This document shows, in pieces, positions 52,727 to 62,076 of a stretch of DNA of 64,000 bases. The notes beneath the pieces are model-generated. The model was not told the origin of the DNA. It made no database searches and saw only the letters and a list, made by a program, of their open reading frames with translations. Each line of letters begins with the position of its first letter. Within the stretch, counting starts at the first letter, position 1. This DNA is from CBDCGJ01 sp965216645 (GTDB lineage Bacteria > Pseudomonadota > Alphaproteobacteria > GCA-2731375). A program made the translations under genes and the position numbers. The stretch is taken from contig CBDCGJ010000063.1 of the NCBI GenBank assembly GCA_965216645.1, positions 124,001 through 188,000 of the forward strand. The letters are read 5' to 3'.

Positions 52727-53959
52727 ATGTCCGATAGTGTGGAAACTGGATATAGCTGGGTCGTCGCCGGGGTTTCGACCGTGATGATGGCGGTCGCCTT
52801 CGGCGCCAGTTATCTGGTCATTGTCGCGCTCGTGCCGATCGCGGCGGATTTCGGCTGGCCGCGCTCGATCCCGTCGCTGGCCTATTCCTTGGTCCTGGTC
52901 GGCGCCGGTGCCGGCGGTATCCTCATGGGCTACTGGCTCGACCGGCGGGGCATGTGGCAACCGGCATTGCTGGGTTCGGTAATGCTCGGCCTCGGCACCA
53001 TCATCGCCGGTCAAGCGACCGGGATGTGGAGCTTCCTGCTGCCTCATTTTTTCATCATCGGCCTGTTCGGCAACGCCGCCATGTTCTCGCCCTTGCTGAC
53101 CAATGTAACCCGCTGGTTCGATCGTCGCCGGGGTCTTGCCGTCGCTATCGTCGCAGGCGGGCAGAGCCTCGCCGGCGCCTGCTGGCCGCCGCTCTACCGC
53201 TATACCATCGAGAATTTCGGCTGGCGGGAGAGCATGGTCGGCTACGGCCTGTTCGCCATCGCCGTGCTGGTGCCGCTGTCCTTCCTGCTGCGCCGGCCGG
53301 TGCCGGTCTCCGGCAGCGCCGCGGCGGACGCGGCGGCGGCCCGCGCCTTCGACGGCCGGGTCCTGGGTTTGCCGGCCAATCTGGCGCTGGCGCTCATTTT
53401 CATGGCCATCATCGGCTGCTGCATGGCCATGGCGATGCCGATGGTCCATGTGGTCGCCTATTGCAGCGATCTTGGCTTCGGCGCGGCGCGGGGGGCGGAG
53501 ATGCTGTCCCTGCTGCTCGCCACCGCTTTTTTCAGCCGCCTCGGCTTCGGCCTGCTGGCGGATCGGATCGGCGGCCTGAAGACGATCCTGGTCGGCTCCA
53601 GCCTGCAGCTCGTCGCCCTGGCGCTCTATGCCTATGTGGAGGGGATGTACGCCCTCTACGCCGTGTCGATCTTCTTCGGCCTCGGCTTCGGCGGCATCGT
53701 GCCGTCCTATGCCTTGGCGGTGCGGGAGATATTTCCCGTTACCCAGGTTGGCTGGCGCGTCGGGGTGGTTTATTTAGGCGGCACCCTGGGCATGGCGGCG
53801 GGCAGTTCGCTTGGCGGCGTCATTTTCGACCTGACCGGCAACTACCAGAACGCGTTCATGGCCGGGGCCGCGGCGAACGCGATCAACCTGCTGCTGATCA
53901 TGTTCCTGGTGTCGCGCCAGGGCGACGACGACCGGAACCTGGCGGCCGCACCGGCCTGA
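52727..53959 (+). CDS. MFS transporter
   Basis: A 410-residue major facilitator with about 12 hydrophobic segments and the MFS loop motif GYWLDRRG between helices 2 and 3 (about 66-73). YSWVVAGVSTVMMAVAFGAS opens the protein, as in oxalate/monocarboxylate-type carriers. The substrate is unknown; the neighbouring DapA-family lyase and aminotransferase suggest a small organic or amino acid. It is followed 22 bp later by the aminotransferase gene. Confidence 0.9.
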   Translation: MSDSVETGYSWVVAGVSTVMMAVAFGASYLVIVALVPIAADFGWPRSIPSLAYSLVLVGAGAGGILMGYWLDRRGMWQPALLGSVMLGLGTIIAGQATGMWSFLLPHFFIIGLFGNAAMFSPLLTNVTRWFDRRRGLAVAIVAGGQSLAGACWPPLYRYTIENFGWRESMVGYGLFAIAVLVPLSFLLRRPVPVSGSAAADAAAARAFDGRVLGLPANLALALIFMAIIGCCMAMAMPMVHVVAYCSDLGFGAARGAEMLSLLLATAFFSRLGFGLLADRIGGLKTILVGSSLQLVALALYAYVEGMYALYAVSIFFGLGFGGIVPSYALAVREIFPVTQVGWRVGVVYLGGTLGMAAGSSLGGVIFDLTGNYQNAFMAGAAANAINLLLIMFLVSRQGDDDRNLAAAPA

Positions 53960-53981
53960 TTTATGTTTGAGGGATAGATTG

Positions 53982-55139
53982 ATGAATGATGCAAGTAAGA
54001 AGGGGGCGGGCCGGCCGCTGATCGTACCGCGTGTCGACGCCATGCCGATGGCCTTGGGTCCACGTACGGAAGTCAATATGCGTGCCGACGGGTTCGACGG
54101 CGAGACCCATCGCATGAGCCTGAACGAATGCCCCTATCCGCCGTCGCCGAAGGTGGCCGAAGCGCTGAGCGAGGCCGTGCAATCCATCAACCGCTATCCG
54201 GACGCGGCCTATACCAAACTGATCGACCGGATGAGCGTCGATTTCGATGTGCCGCGCAATCGCATCTTCTTCTCCAGCGGCAGCGACACTCTGCTGCAGG
54301 CGCTTGGCGAGATCGTCATCGACGACGAGTCTTCCGCGATCGTGCCGGACCCGTCCTTCGCCCGCTACAATCTGGCGGTGATGATCCGTGGCGGTGAGGT
54401 CATTCCGGTTTCGGTCGCGCAAGACGGTCGCAACGACGTCGACGCCATGGTCGCCGCGGTCCGGCCCGACACGCGCCTGATGTATCTGGCGACGCCGAAC
54501 AATCCGACCGGTCAGATGCTGGACGCGGACGAGGTGGCGCGGGTCTGCCGCGACACCCCCGACCATGTACTACTGGCCATCGACGAGGCCTATTTCGAGT
54601 TCGCCCGCCATGCCGGCGGCCCCGACTGTTTGGAGATCGCGAAGCGGGAACGCAGCGGGCCCTGGGCGGTGCTGCGTACCTTCTCCAAAGCTTATGGCCT
54701 GGCCGGCGCCCGTATCGGCTATGTGATCAGCGGTTCCGACGAGGTTGCCGACGCCTTCAACAAGGTGCGCACGTCGTTCAACGTCAACAGCTTCTCCCAA
54801 GCCGCCGCCCTGGCCGCTTATGAGGATCAGGACTATTGCCGCGAGCTCGTCGCGAAGATGGCGGCGGAACGGGACCGCCTGGTCGCCGCCCTGCGCGATA
54901 TGGGGTTGGATCCGATGCCCACCGTCGGCAACTTCATCACCGTTGCCATGCCCGGCCCGGGGCCGAAAATGATCGAGGCGCTGTGGCGGCGCGGCATCAT
55001 GATTTCCGGTATCCGCACGCCGACCCCGGGTTTCGAAAACTGCATCCGCATCACCGTCGGCCTACCCGAAGACGGCGACGCCCTCCTCGCCGCCCTGAAG
55101 GACGAGCTGGAGAGCGGGCGGTTGTATGGCGGTGGTTGA
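53982..55139 (+). CDS. PLP-dependent aminotransferase (histidinol-phosphate aminotransferase-like)
   Basis: A 385-residue class I/II fold aminotransferase. MSLNECPYPPSP is the HisC-like start of the core, ATPNNPTGQMLD and AIDEAYFEF mark cofactor contacts, and the PLP lysine lies in TFSKAYGLAGARIGY. Without his genes nearby it may act on another amino acid. ATG 53982 has GAGGGAT upstream. It shares a transcript with the MFS gene and overlaps the next small gene by 14 bases. Confidence 0.9.
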   Translation: MNDASKKGAGRPLIVPRVDAMPMALGPRTEVNMRADGFDGETHRMSLNECPYPPSPKVAEALSEAVQSINRYPDAAYTKLIDRMSVDFDVPRNRIFFSSGSDTLLQALGEIVIDDESSAIVPDPSFARYNLAVMIRGGEVIPVSVAQDGRNDVDAMVAAVRPDTRLMYLATPNNPTGQMLDADEVARVCRDTPDHVLLAIDEAYFEFARHAGGPDCLEIAKRERSGPWAVLRTFSKAYGLAGARIGYVISGSDEVADAFNKVRTSFNVNSFSQAAALAAYEDQDYCRELVAKMAAERDRLVAALRDMGLDPMPTVGNFITVAMPGPGPKMIEALWRRGIMISGIRTPTPGFENCIRITVGLPEDGDALLAALKDELESGRLYGGG

Positions 55140-55572
55140 TGCCGGTCGGTACCTGACACCTGCACAGACGCAGGAGTTGGAGCGGCGGCTTGGTGATGCC
55201 TCGCCGGATTTCGCGTCGGCGGAGCGGCTGACCGCGCTCTTCGGATGGCCGCTGCGAATACCGGGGCAAATCCGTGGTGAAGCACTGGCCGATATTGAGA
55301 GTCTACATGACTTCATCGCCGCGGTGAATCCGCGCATGGCGGCGCTGGTGGTCCGCCGCATCGGGCGCGCCATCGAGACGCTGCCGGAGAAAGGCGCGGC
55401 TGAACCTTGGTCCCGGCATCCGGTACCGCGGGTGCCGGCCGGGCTCTATGTCGAACCGGGTGGCGACATCGTCGCCCTCCTATCAGGCCGTCGGGACGGA
55501 CCGCCGCTGATCCTGAGCCGCGAACGGGCGCCGAAGCGGGCCTTCGATCCCGTCGATCGCGCGACCTGTTGA
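55126..55572 (+). CDS. Small protein with ParE/RelE-toxin-like segment
   Basis: A 148-residue protein of uncertain status. Residues about 50-110 (EALADIESLHDFIAAVNPRM, then RIGRAIETLP) look like the helical hairpin of ParE/RelE toxins, followed by VPRVPAGLYVE and LLSGRRDGP in place of the usual strands and HxRR end. The first 45 residues (YLTPAQTQELERRL) are extra compared with ParE. No antitoxin gene is adjacent. It overlaps the aminotransferase gene. It could be a degenerate or domesticated toxin, or an unrelated protein. Confidence 0.45.
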   Translation: MAVVDAGRYLTPAQTQELERRLGDASPDFASAERLTALFGWPLRIPGQIRGEALADIESLHDFIAAVNPRMAALVVRRIGRAIETLPEKGAAEPWSRHPVPRVPAGLYVEPGGDIVALLSGRRDGPPLILSRERAPKRAFDPVDRATC

Positions 55573-55587
55573 CATACCATTTACGAC

Positions 55588-56577
55588 TTACCGCGCCCGC
55601 GGCGGGCCTTCCGGGTCTCGTTGAATGAGGGTTTCGATCTCCGCCATCACCCCCGTCGGCAAGGGGCCGTGGGTCAACGCACCCGCATTCTCTCGTGCCT
55701 GTGCGGGTGTACGCGCGCCCGGCAGCGGGATATTGCGCGGCGATTTCGCCCAAAGCCAGCCGATCGCACCCTGCGCCAGACTGCGGCCGCCGGTCTGCAA
55801 AAGCTCTCGGATGGCATCGAGGTTGCGCAGATGTTTCGGTGCCGCTTTGCCGCCTCGAAAATAGTCGCGTCGTTCGCTGTCGATGGCACGAACGTCGTCC
55901 GAGCCAACAATGCTCTCCGCATCGAACTTGCCGGTGAGGATGCCCATGGCGAGGGGGGAGCGGATGAAGGCGGAGAAATCCGCATTCTCGATCGCCGCCT
56001 GAATCGTCGGCACGTCGAGAAAGACGCTCATCGCATGCTGGATCCCGACGACGCCGTCGCGCCCGGCAAGCGCGTTGACGGAGCCCGGAAAATCGGTGCT
56101 CCAGCCATAGGCACCAATTTTCCCCGCCGCCCGCGCCCGTTCCATTTCGTTGAATAAGGCCATCGCCTGGGTCACAGGCAGGCTATTAAGATGCAGGAAC
56201 ATGACGTCAATCCGGTCGCGATCCAAGCGGCGGCGGCTGGCGTCGATGGCGGCCTCGATTTGGGCGGGTTCGGTCTCGTCATGCAGAATCTGTTTCGTCT
56301 CCTCGTCGAAGGCGGTGCCGAGTTTGCTCATGATCAGGACATCGTCGCGGCTTTTGAGCGCCCGACCCAACAGGCGTTCGGCATGTCCGGCACCGTAGAC
56401 CGCCGCGGTATCGAAGAGACGGATGCCGGCCTCATAGGCCGCCTCGACGGTTCGTATCGACATCCCATCGTCCGTGCCGGCATAGCCCAAGGGTTCGTCG
56501 CCGGCGAAGAACGGGCCGCCGATGGCCCAGCAGCCCATGCCCAAAGGCGGGATTTCTCGGTCCAGCAGTATCATCAT
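55588..56577 (-). CDS. Aldo/keto reductase
   Basis: A 329-residue (beta/alpha)8 NADPH-dependent oxidoreductase. IPPLGMGCWAIGG, then FDTAAVYGAGHAERLLGRAL with the catalytic Asp and Tyr, ALKSRDDVLIMSKLGT with Lys, and MFLHLNSLP (family: D-x-x-x-x-H) fit the AKR fold. A C-terminal NIPLPGARTPAQARENA binds the cofactor. The start is the double ATG at 56577. It is divergent from a LysR gene, its likely regulator. Confidence 0.9.
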   Translation of the reverse strand: MMILLDREIPPLGMGCWAIGGPFFAGDEPLGYAGTDDGMSIRTVEAAYEAGIRLFDTAAVYGAGHAERLLGRALKSRDDVLIMSKLGTAFDEETKQILHDETEPAQIEAAIDASRRRLDRDRIDVMFLHLNSLPVTQAMALFNEMERARAAGKIGAYGWSTDFPGSVNALAGRDGVVGIQHAMSVFLDVPTIQAAIENADFSAFIRSPLAMGILTGKFDAESIVGSDDVRAIDSERRDYFRGGKAAPKHLRNLDAIRELLQTGGRSLAQGAIGWLWAKSPRNIPLPGARTPAQARENAGALTHGPLPTGVMAEIETLIQRDPEGPPRAR

Positions 56578-56652
56578 GTTCTCCCATGCGAGGTTTCGGG
56601 GAACGGCATCCTGCGGATGTCGGACTTTTAACACAATGAAATGTATTGTAAT

Positions 56653-56676
56653 GTTCGTTTCATGAATGAAACGAAC
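56653..56676. promoter_or_regulatory. 24-bp perfect palindrome over the LysR start codon
   Basis: GTTCGTTTCAT and ATGAAACGAAC are exact 11-bp arms with a two-base centre. The ATG at 56662, taken as the regulator's start, lies inside the left arm. It may be an autorepression operator or an RNA hairpin that hides the start. Confidence 0.6.
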
Positions 56677-57483
56677 TTCGATTGGGACGATTTGCGGCTT
56701 TTCTTGGCGGTCGCGCGCGCCGGCGGCTTGTCCGGCGCGGCCACCGTGACCGGGAAAAGCGCCGCCACGCTTGGCCGTCGTATGCTGGCGCTGGAAGCGG
56801 CGACCAGTCAGGAATTGTTCCGCCGACAAGCCCGCGGATATGAGCTGACCGAGCAGGGCACGGCCCTACTGGCACGGGCCGTGGATCTGGAAGCGCAAAT
56901 TCAGGCCGTCAACGGATCCGCCGCTGGCGCCGGCCGGGTGCTCGTTAAGATCTCAGCCGGTTCCTGGATGACTCATATATTATGTCGAAAAGCTGACGTC
57001 ATTTTGGCGGGCAATGACGCCACGCGTCTACGCTTTATTTCCGCCGAGCATGTGTTGGACATCGCCCATCGAGAAGCGGTGATCGGGATACGCAACCAAC
57101 GTCCGGCGCAAGCCGGTCTGGTCTGCCGTCGGGTGGGGCAAGTTCGGTTTGCCGGCTACGCCATCGATACCGGCAAGCGGCCCTGGGTGCGGGTGATCGG
57201 CCAGACGCCGACGGCCCAATGGTTGGCGGCGAATGCGCCAACCGATGCAATCGAGGTAACGGCACCACGCAATGCCTTGGATTTGGCGGGCGCCGGCGTT
57301 GCATGCGCTCTGTTACCGACCTTTGTCGGCGATGCCGCGGCGGGACTGATGCGCGTCGGTGCCATCATCCCGGAACTGACCCACGACCAATGGGTGGTGA
57401 CCCATCATGAGGAACGCTTCCGTCCGGAGGTGCGCCGCACCATCGACCGGATATACAAGGTCGTCCGATCCCTACACGCCTAG
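56662..57483 (+). CDS. LysR-family transcriptional regulator (short form)
   Basis: A 273-residue regulator with LysR-type helix-turn-helix (LRLFLAVARAGGLSGAATV, then KSAATLGRRMLALE) and a shortened effector domain. The family norm is about 300. ATG 56662 is chosen because it fits LysR N-termini; ATG 56641 would add seven atypical residues. It is divergent from the aldo/keto reductase. A perfect 24-bp palindrome covers the start. It converges with the HAD gene. Confidence 0.85.
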   Translation: MNETNFDWDDLRLFLAVARAGGLSGAATVTGKSAATLGRRMLALEAATSQELFRRQARGYELTEQGTALLARAVDLEAQIQAVNGSAAGAGRVLVKISAGSWMTHILCRKADVILAGNDATRLRFISAEHVLDIAHREAVIGIRNQRPAQAGLVCRRVGQVRFAGYAIDTGKRPWVRVIGQTPTAQWLAANAPTDAIEVTAPRNALDLAGAGVACALLPTFVGDAAAGLMRVGAIIPELTHDQWVVTHHEERFRPEVRRTIDRIYKVVRSLHA

Positions 57484-57487
57484 CTCG

Positions 57488-58195
57488 CTATTCACAGCCG
57501 AGCTGATCCGCCAGGTCGAGGAAATCGCGGCAAACATGGTCGTAGTCGTTTTCCGCTTCGAGGTCGATGCGCTGATCGGGGCCGTGTTCCGTCGGCCGGA
57601 CGACAAAGGCGGTGGCGAAACCGAGGGCGCCGGCGGCGACCAGGTCGCCGTTATGGGCCGCCACCATCAGGCATTCCGCGGGCGCCAGATCGAGCGCGGC
57701 GGCGGAGCGCAGATAGGCCTCAGGCATCGGCTTATAGGCCCGCGCTACTTCCGAACCCAACACCATGTCCCAAGGCAGGCCGGTATGCTTGGCCATGTCG
57801 ACCATGAGAGAGATGTTGCCGTTCGACAGGGTGGCGACGATGTAACGACTCTTCAAACGGGTCAGACCGGCGACTGAGTCCGGCCAGGGGCTTAATCGAT
57901 GCCAGGCTCGGTTCAGATGATCGATCTCGTCATCGCTAAGTCCGGTCAAATCGAGCTCGGCCAAGAGCTCAAGCAAGTTCTCGCGATGCAGATCGTCGAG
58001 TTTACGCCAGCCGACCTCGCCAGAACGGACCCGTTCCATGCTCGGTTGATATTTGGCCCGCCAGCGATCGGCGAAGTCGGCCCAGTCCAGGGCGCCGAAT
58101 TTAGGCGCCAGCAGGCTCTCGGTCTCCCGCGCGATCGACGAACGCCAATCGACCACGGTGCCGAAAACATCGAAAAGGCAAGCTTTGATGGCCAC
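57488..58195 (-). CDS. Type II (S)-2-haloacid dehalogenase-like HAD hydrolase
   Basis: A 235-residue HAD-superfamily enzyme. ACLFDVFGTVVDWRSS contains the nucleophile Asp, TLSNGN the Ser/Asn motif, KPMPEAY the Lys and VAAHNGDL the closing Asp. This pattern fits type II haloacid dehalogenases, which hydrolyse 2-haloalkanoic acids; other HAD substrates remain possible. It starts ten bases before the histidine kinase stop region and reads in the same direction. Confidence 0.88.
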   Translation of the reverse strand: MAIKACLFDVFGTVVDWRSSIARETESLLAPKFGALDWADFADRWRAKYQPSMERVRSGEVGWRKLDDLHRENLLELLAELDLTGLSDDEIDHLNRAWHRLSPWPDSVAGLTRLKSRYIVATLSNGNISLMVDMAKHTGLPWDMVLGSEVARAYKPMPEAYLRSAAALDLAPAECLMVAAHNGDLVAAGALGFATAFVVRPTEHGPDQRIDLEAENDYDHVCRDFLDLADQLGCE

Positions 58196-58205
58196 GCGAA
58201 TTCGT

Positions 58206-59789
58206 CTAGTTGGCGGTGCGTTCGGGCGGGAATTTCAGGGTCGCCACCGTACCCTGATTGATCGCCGACTCGAGCGAGAACTCCGCGTCGTGCAATTCCG
58301 CTAGGAATTTGACCAGGGTCAGGCCCAAGCCCGTTCCCGTCGGCGGCGCTTCATCGCCATTGGCGGTCGAGGCCTGCTGGAAGGGTTCGGTGACCCGGTC
58401 CAGCTCCTCGGCCGGGATGCCGACACCGTTGTCGCGGACTTCGATCATGATGGCGCCGTCGGAGTCGCAATCGGCGACGATATCGATGGTGCCGTCCGGG
58501 CCGGTGAACTTGACCGCGTTGGACAGCAAGTTGATCAGAATCTGACGCACCCGCAATTCGTCGGCGATCAAATGCGGTAACTCGCGGCGGACATCGGCGG
58601 AAATGGCAACTTGGTTGGCCTGTGCGTCGCGCATGATCATCCGCATGCAACCGTTGATCACCAGATCCACGTCCATCGGCGCCGCCTCGATCTTCATCTT
58701 GCCGGCTTCCAGCTTCGACAGATCGAGGACATCGTTGACGATATCCAGCAATTGCAGGCCGGAATGATAGATGTCGTCGGCATATTCCCGATATTTCTCA
58801 TGCGTATGGGCGCCGAAGACCTCGCCCATCAGCATCTGCGAAAAACCGATGATGGCGTTCAGCGGCGTGCGCAGTTCGTGGCTGAAATGGGCGATGAAAT
58901 CGCCGCTCAGCCGGCTGTCACGCTCGGCGCCGATCCTGGCGTCATCGAGCGAAATGACGCGACTGACCCGATCCGTGACATCGTGGAAAACATGAAGCTC
59001 CAGCATCTTGTCGCCATCCGGTGCCGGTAGGCGATCAAGACTATGTTTCAAATAAGTCCGTCGATCGTCCGCGGTGTTGCCAAGGTTATACGTCAATTCC
59101 TTGGTCCCGCCGCCTCGACGGAAGCTCTTGACGAATTGGCGAACCTTTGCCCGCGCCACCGGATGAACCAAGCTAATGAAATCGGCGGTCGAGCCGCCGT
59201 GCCGCAGGAAGCCTTCGACATCCAGATTGAATAGTTCCGCCGCTTGCGGACTGGCAAACAGGCAGCTGTCGGCCTCGGGGTCCCAAATCATGTGACCGAT
59301 CCCGGCCAGTTGGGACACATGCTGATACAGGTTCAAAGGGCTGTTCGTGCCGGTGACGTATTCGACGGGCAGCTTCTCGACCTGCGGATTATCGCTGAAC
59401 TCCGCCAAAAGACGGTTCACCACACGCTCCGCCCGACCGGTCAGCGCAAGAATTTGCCGTCGCCGGTCCAGTCTGTCGTTTCGGCGGGTAATCACGCCGG
59501 CCTGTTCTAGCGTACGAATGGCGCGTCCCGCGGTGGACCGCGATATGCTCAGCATCAGGTGAACGTCGGACACGGTCACCGGCTTGCCTTCCGCATGGCC
59601 GCGGGAAATCAGCAGGAGCACATCCTTGCTGGTCCTGATTTTCGAACTGTTGGTCCCCAGATCGGTATGCCGCGGCAGACTTTCAACGATCCGCTCAACC
59701 AATTCGTTACGCACGGAAAGGTTGTTCCGAATCATCCGGCCAGCTTCGTCCTTAGACAACCGCTTATTTTTTGTTGCGCCTTCAGTCAT
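58206..59789 (-). CDS. Histidine kinase with N-terminal winged-helix domain
   Basis: A 527-residue soluble hybrid. Residues about 50-130 form a MarR-like winged helix (VTVSDVHLMLSISRSTAGRA, then IRTLEQAGVITRRND). A PAS-like region follows (about 155-275). The kinase core shows HFSHELRTPLNAIIGF with the phospho-acceptor His304, N-box NLLSNAVKF, DNGVGIP and GTGLGLTLVKF. No membrane helix is seen, so it senses inside the cell. DNA-binding and kinase parts in one chain are rare. ATG 59789 is chosen; a 12-bp palindrome (59815-59826) lies just upstream. Confidence 0.88.
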   Translation of the reverse strand: MTEGATKNKRLSKDEAGRMIRNNLSVRNELVERIVESLPRHTDLGTNSSKIRTSKDVLLLISRGHAEGKPVTVSDVHLMLSISRSTAGRAIRTLEQAGVITRRNDRLDRRRQILALTGRAERVVNRLLAEFSDNPQVEKLPVEYVTGTNSPLNLYQHVSQLAGIGHMIWDPEADSCLFASPQAAELFNLDVEGFLRHGGSTADFISLVHPVARAKVRQFVKSFRRGGGTKELTYNLGNTADDRRTYLKHSLDRLPAPDGDKMLELHVFHDVTDRVSRVISLDDARIGAERDSRLSGDFIAHFSHELRTPLNAIIGFSQMLMGEVFGAHTHEKYREYADDIYHSGLQLLDIVNDVLDLSKLEAGKMKIEAAPMDVDLVINGCMRMIMRDAQANQVAISADVRRELPHLIADELRVRQILINLLSNAVKFTGPDGTIDIVADCDSDGAIMIEVRDNGVGIPAEELDRVTEPFQQASTANGDEAPPTGTGLGLTLVKFLAELHDAEFSLESAINQGTVATLKFPPERTAN

Positions 59790-60068
59790 TCGGTTTCAAT
59801 GGCCCGTTTTCTACATAGGTACCTATATTGCTGGATAATCTCAGCAGTGCAAAGATGTAACCCTATTCTAGCTAAATACAAAATTCGAGTGTAAAAATCC
59901 AGTGCTGTTGCCCTAAGAAACCGATACTTCATGGGAATTTTGCGGCGAAATACTTCACAAAACGTTAATAAATATAGTTAATAAATCGCATAGCGCTTAA
60001 GTCGCAATAATAGTTTAGATACTTCTAATAGAAGTTAACTTACTGAAACCGCGCGATTTTCTTTTCAA
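59790..60068. other. AT-rich intergenic region with two palindromes
   Basis: No gene is seen. ATAGGTACCTAT (59815-59826) is a perfect palindrome 26 bp upstream of the kinase start and a candidate operator. ACTTCT-AAT-AGAAGT (60021-60035) is a small inverted repeat just beyond the end of the cytochrome gene and may act as a weak terminator for it. Confidence 0.45.
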
Positions 60069-61868
60069 TCAGATTGTTTTTAGAAATTCGACCAAAGCTT
60101 TTCGCTCGGATTCCGTTAACAAAGGGCCGATCACGCCGGCACCTCGTGGGCCATCCGTAAACTCGTGACCATGATTCGAGTTGCCCGGCAATGACGTGTC
60201 CAATTCGAAGCCGCCGGCGATCGGGTCGGTGATGTAACCCACCCGAACTGGGTCGAATTCCCGATTTCCGAGAAAGAACTTGGCCGGCCGCTCTTCGACG
60301 GGCGAGAGGAGGTGATAAAGGGTCGGTACGGCGCCATTATGCAGATAGGGCGCCGTTGCCCAGATGCCGTTCAGCGGCCGCGCCTTATATTGCGCCGGGG
60401 CCCGCACCTTGTTCTGTCGGTAACCGTTCATGCGTTGCCGGTCCGCCGCGCTTACAGGCGGGGCCTGTGTGTCGTACCAATAGTTTACGGTTTTTTCGAC
60501 CAACCGGCCCAACGCCTTGCCATAGCCGCCCTGGGGTATGCCGAGACCGGGCGGCACCTTGACCATCCGCCACTGCATGCCGCGGGCATGGTTCGGGTCG
60601 GTGCCGACATAATTGACGTCGACCATGGTGACCCGCAGATATTTCTCGTTTGGGTTTTCGCTCGACTGTTCCCAATATCGATCGTCCCAGAAAGCCGGCG
60701 TGTCGGGGGCCGGATGGTGGCAGGCCTGACAATGCCGCTGATAAAGCTCGGCGCCCTTCGCGGCCAGATCCTGATCGATCGGGGCTAAAATGCCGGCGGG
60801 CCAGCGCGGCGCCCGCAGGCCGTCGAAGCGCTTTTGCAGAGTCGGCGGCGGACCGGCCAATTGCCGCTCCATATCGTAGAGATTTTGGAACGCGACGGTG
60901 GAGTTGAATGTCGGCTGGCCGGCATTGCTGAGATTGACGATGGCCCGCACGCCTAGAGCCTCGCCCGCATTGCGGACCATGGGCTGGCGGATCGAGCCGT
61001 TATATTGCACCCAATCGAACCAGGAGGTCGACCAGATATGTGGGAAATTCACCGGCGCGTCGGTGGCGACATAATTTTCGTCCACGCCCATGTCCACGGC
61101 GAAGACCTGGTTGCCAATGCGGTTTAAAGCGTCGAGACGGCCGAAGCCTTCATAGGTGCTGGCCGCCGCCACGTTCTGATCCAGCGCCATCAGCTTCTTG
61201 CCGAGGCTGACGATCCCATCCATCTGCGCCTTTAGCTTGTCCTTGGCGTCGCTATCGGCACCGGGGCCCAGCACCTGTTCCGCGAAACTGCTGAAGCGCC
61301 AGGGCAGATAGCGGGTAAAGGCGACGGACAGGCCGATCGCCTTCTGAAACTTCATCAAATCCGACAACGCCGGGGCGCCATCGACATGGATCGCCGTGCC
61401 CCGATAGGTCATCTGACCGCTGTGACAAGCGGCGCAGGTCAAGCCGATGGTTGCCATTTCTTCGCCCGTCGCCGGGTTTGACCAAAGTTTGCCGGTGGTC
61501 GGGTTCGGCGCCGGGGCCTGCTTGGCGAAGCCGACCGGCAGGTCAGCCGGATCACCCGGCAAATTGGCAATGAAGCCAAAGCGATTGAGATAGTCGGCAT
61601 CGCTGAGCTTGCCCGGACCGGTCAAACTGAGATACGGACGCTCCAACGCCAAAAACCAAGCATAGGGCATGGGGAAGGTATGGGTGCCCTGGGTGGTGTG
61701 ATGGAACCATATGCGTTGCTTGTCGCTCCAGTTCTGCTCCAACCAGACGGTCTTGCTCGGCGGCGGGTAGTCCGGTAGCGGGATCGAAATCAAGCGATAG
61801 GCGTAGTAACCGCCGGCCGCCAAGGCCAGCAGGGCGACAACGCAGACGCCCAGTAGGATCTTTTTCAT
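60069..61868 (-). CDS. Di-haem c-type cytochrome, peroxidase-like
   Basis: A 599-residue exported protein with a signal anchor (ILLGVCVVALLALAAGGYYA) and two CxxCH haem-binding motifs: CAACH (about 147) and CQACHH (about 393). The arrangement resembles the RoxA/RoxB-like and di-haem cytochrome c peroxidase-like large cytochromes, which act on peroxide or oxidise organic substrates; NGIWATAPYLHNGAVPTL near the C-terminus is typical. It faces away from the metallophosphoesterase gene. The exact substrate is unknown. Confidence 0.83.
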   Translation of the reverse strand: MKKILLGVCVVALLALAAGGYYAYRLISIPLPDYPPPSKTVWLEQNWSDKQRIWFHHTTQGTHTFPMPYAWFLALERPYLSLTGPGKLSDADYLNRFGFIANLPGDPADLPVGFAKQAPAPNPTTGKLWSNPATGEEMATIGLTCAACHSGQMTYRGTAIHVDGAPALSDLMKFQKAIGLSVAFTRYLPWRFSSFAEQVLGPGADSDAKDKLKAQMDGIVSLGKKLMALDQNVAAASTYEGFGRLDALNRIGNQVFAVDMGVDENYVATDAPVNFPHIWSTSWFDWVQYNGSIRQPMVRNAGEALGVRAIVNLSNAGQPTFNSTVAFQNLYDMERQLAGPPPTLQKRFDGLRAPRWPAGILAPIDQDLAAKGAELYQRHCQACHHPAPDTPAFWDDRYWEQSSENPNEKYLRVTMVDVNYVGTDPNHARGMQWRMVKVPPGLGIPQGGYGKALGRLVEKTVNYWYDTQAPPVSAADRQRMNGYRQNKVRAPAQYKARPLNGIWATAPYLHNGAVPTLYHLLSPVEERPAKFFLGNREFDPVRVGYITDPIAGGFELDTSLPGNSNHGHEFTDGPRGAGVIGPLLTESERKALVEFLKTI

Positions 61869-62076
61869 TCCCGCCCCCGAACTAAGAACTATCCCCCAGC
61901 TAAACCCGCATCGCGCCGATAGTCAAAGAAAATTAGTCTCCTCTAAATTATATGTTCGTAACTTTGCTATTGCCCTGGCCCTGGGAATGAGGTTCCATGC
62001 GGAGATGGGTCCGGGTCAAAATGACAAGTAATAACCGGGGCCGACACGCGCACAGCTTTGCAGGGGGAACGAAACT

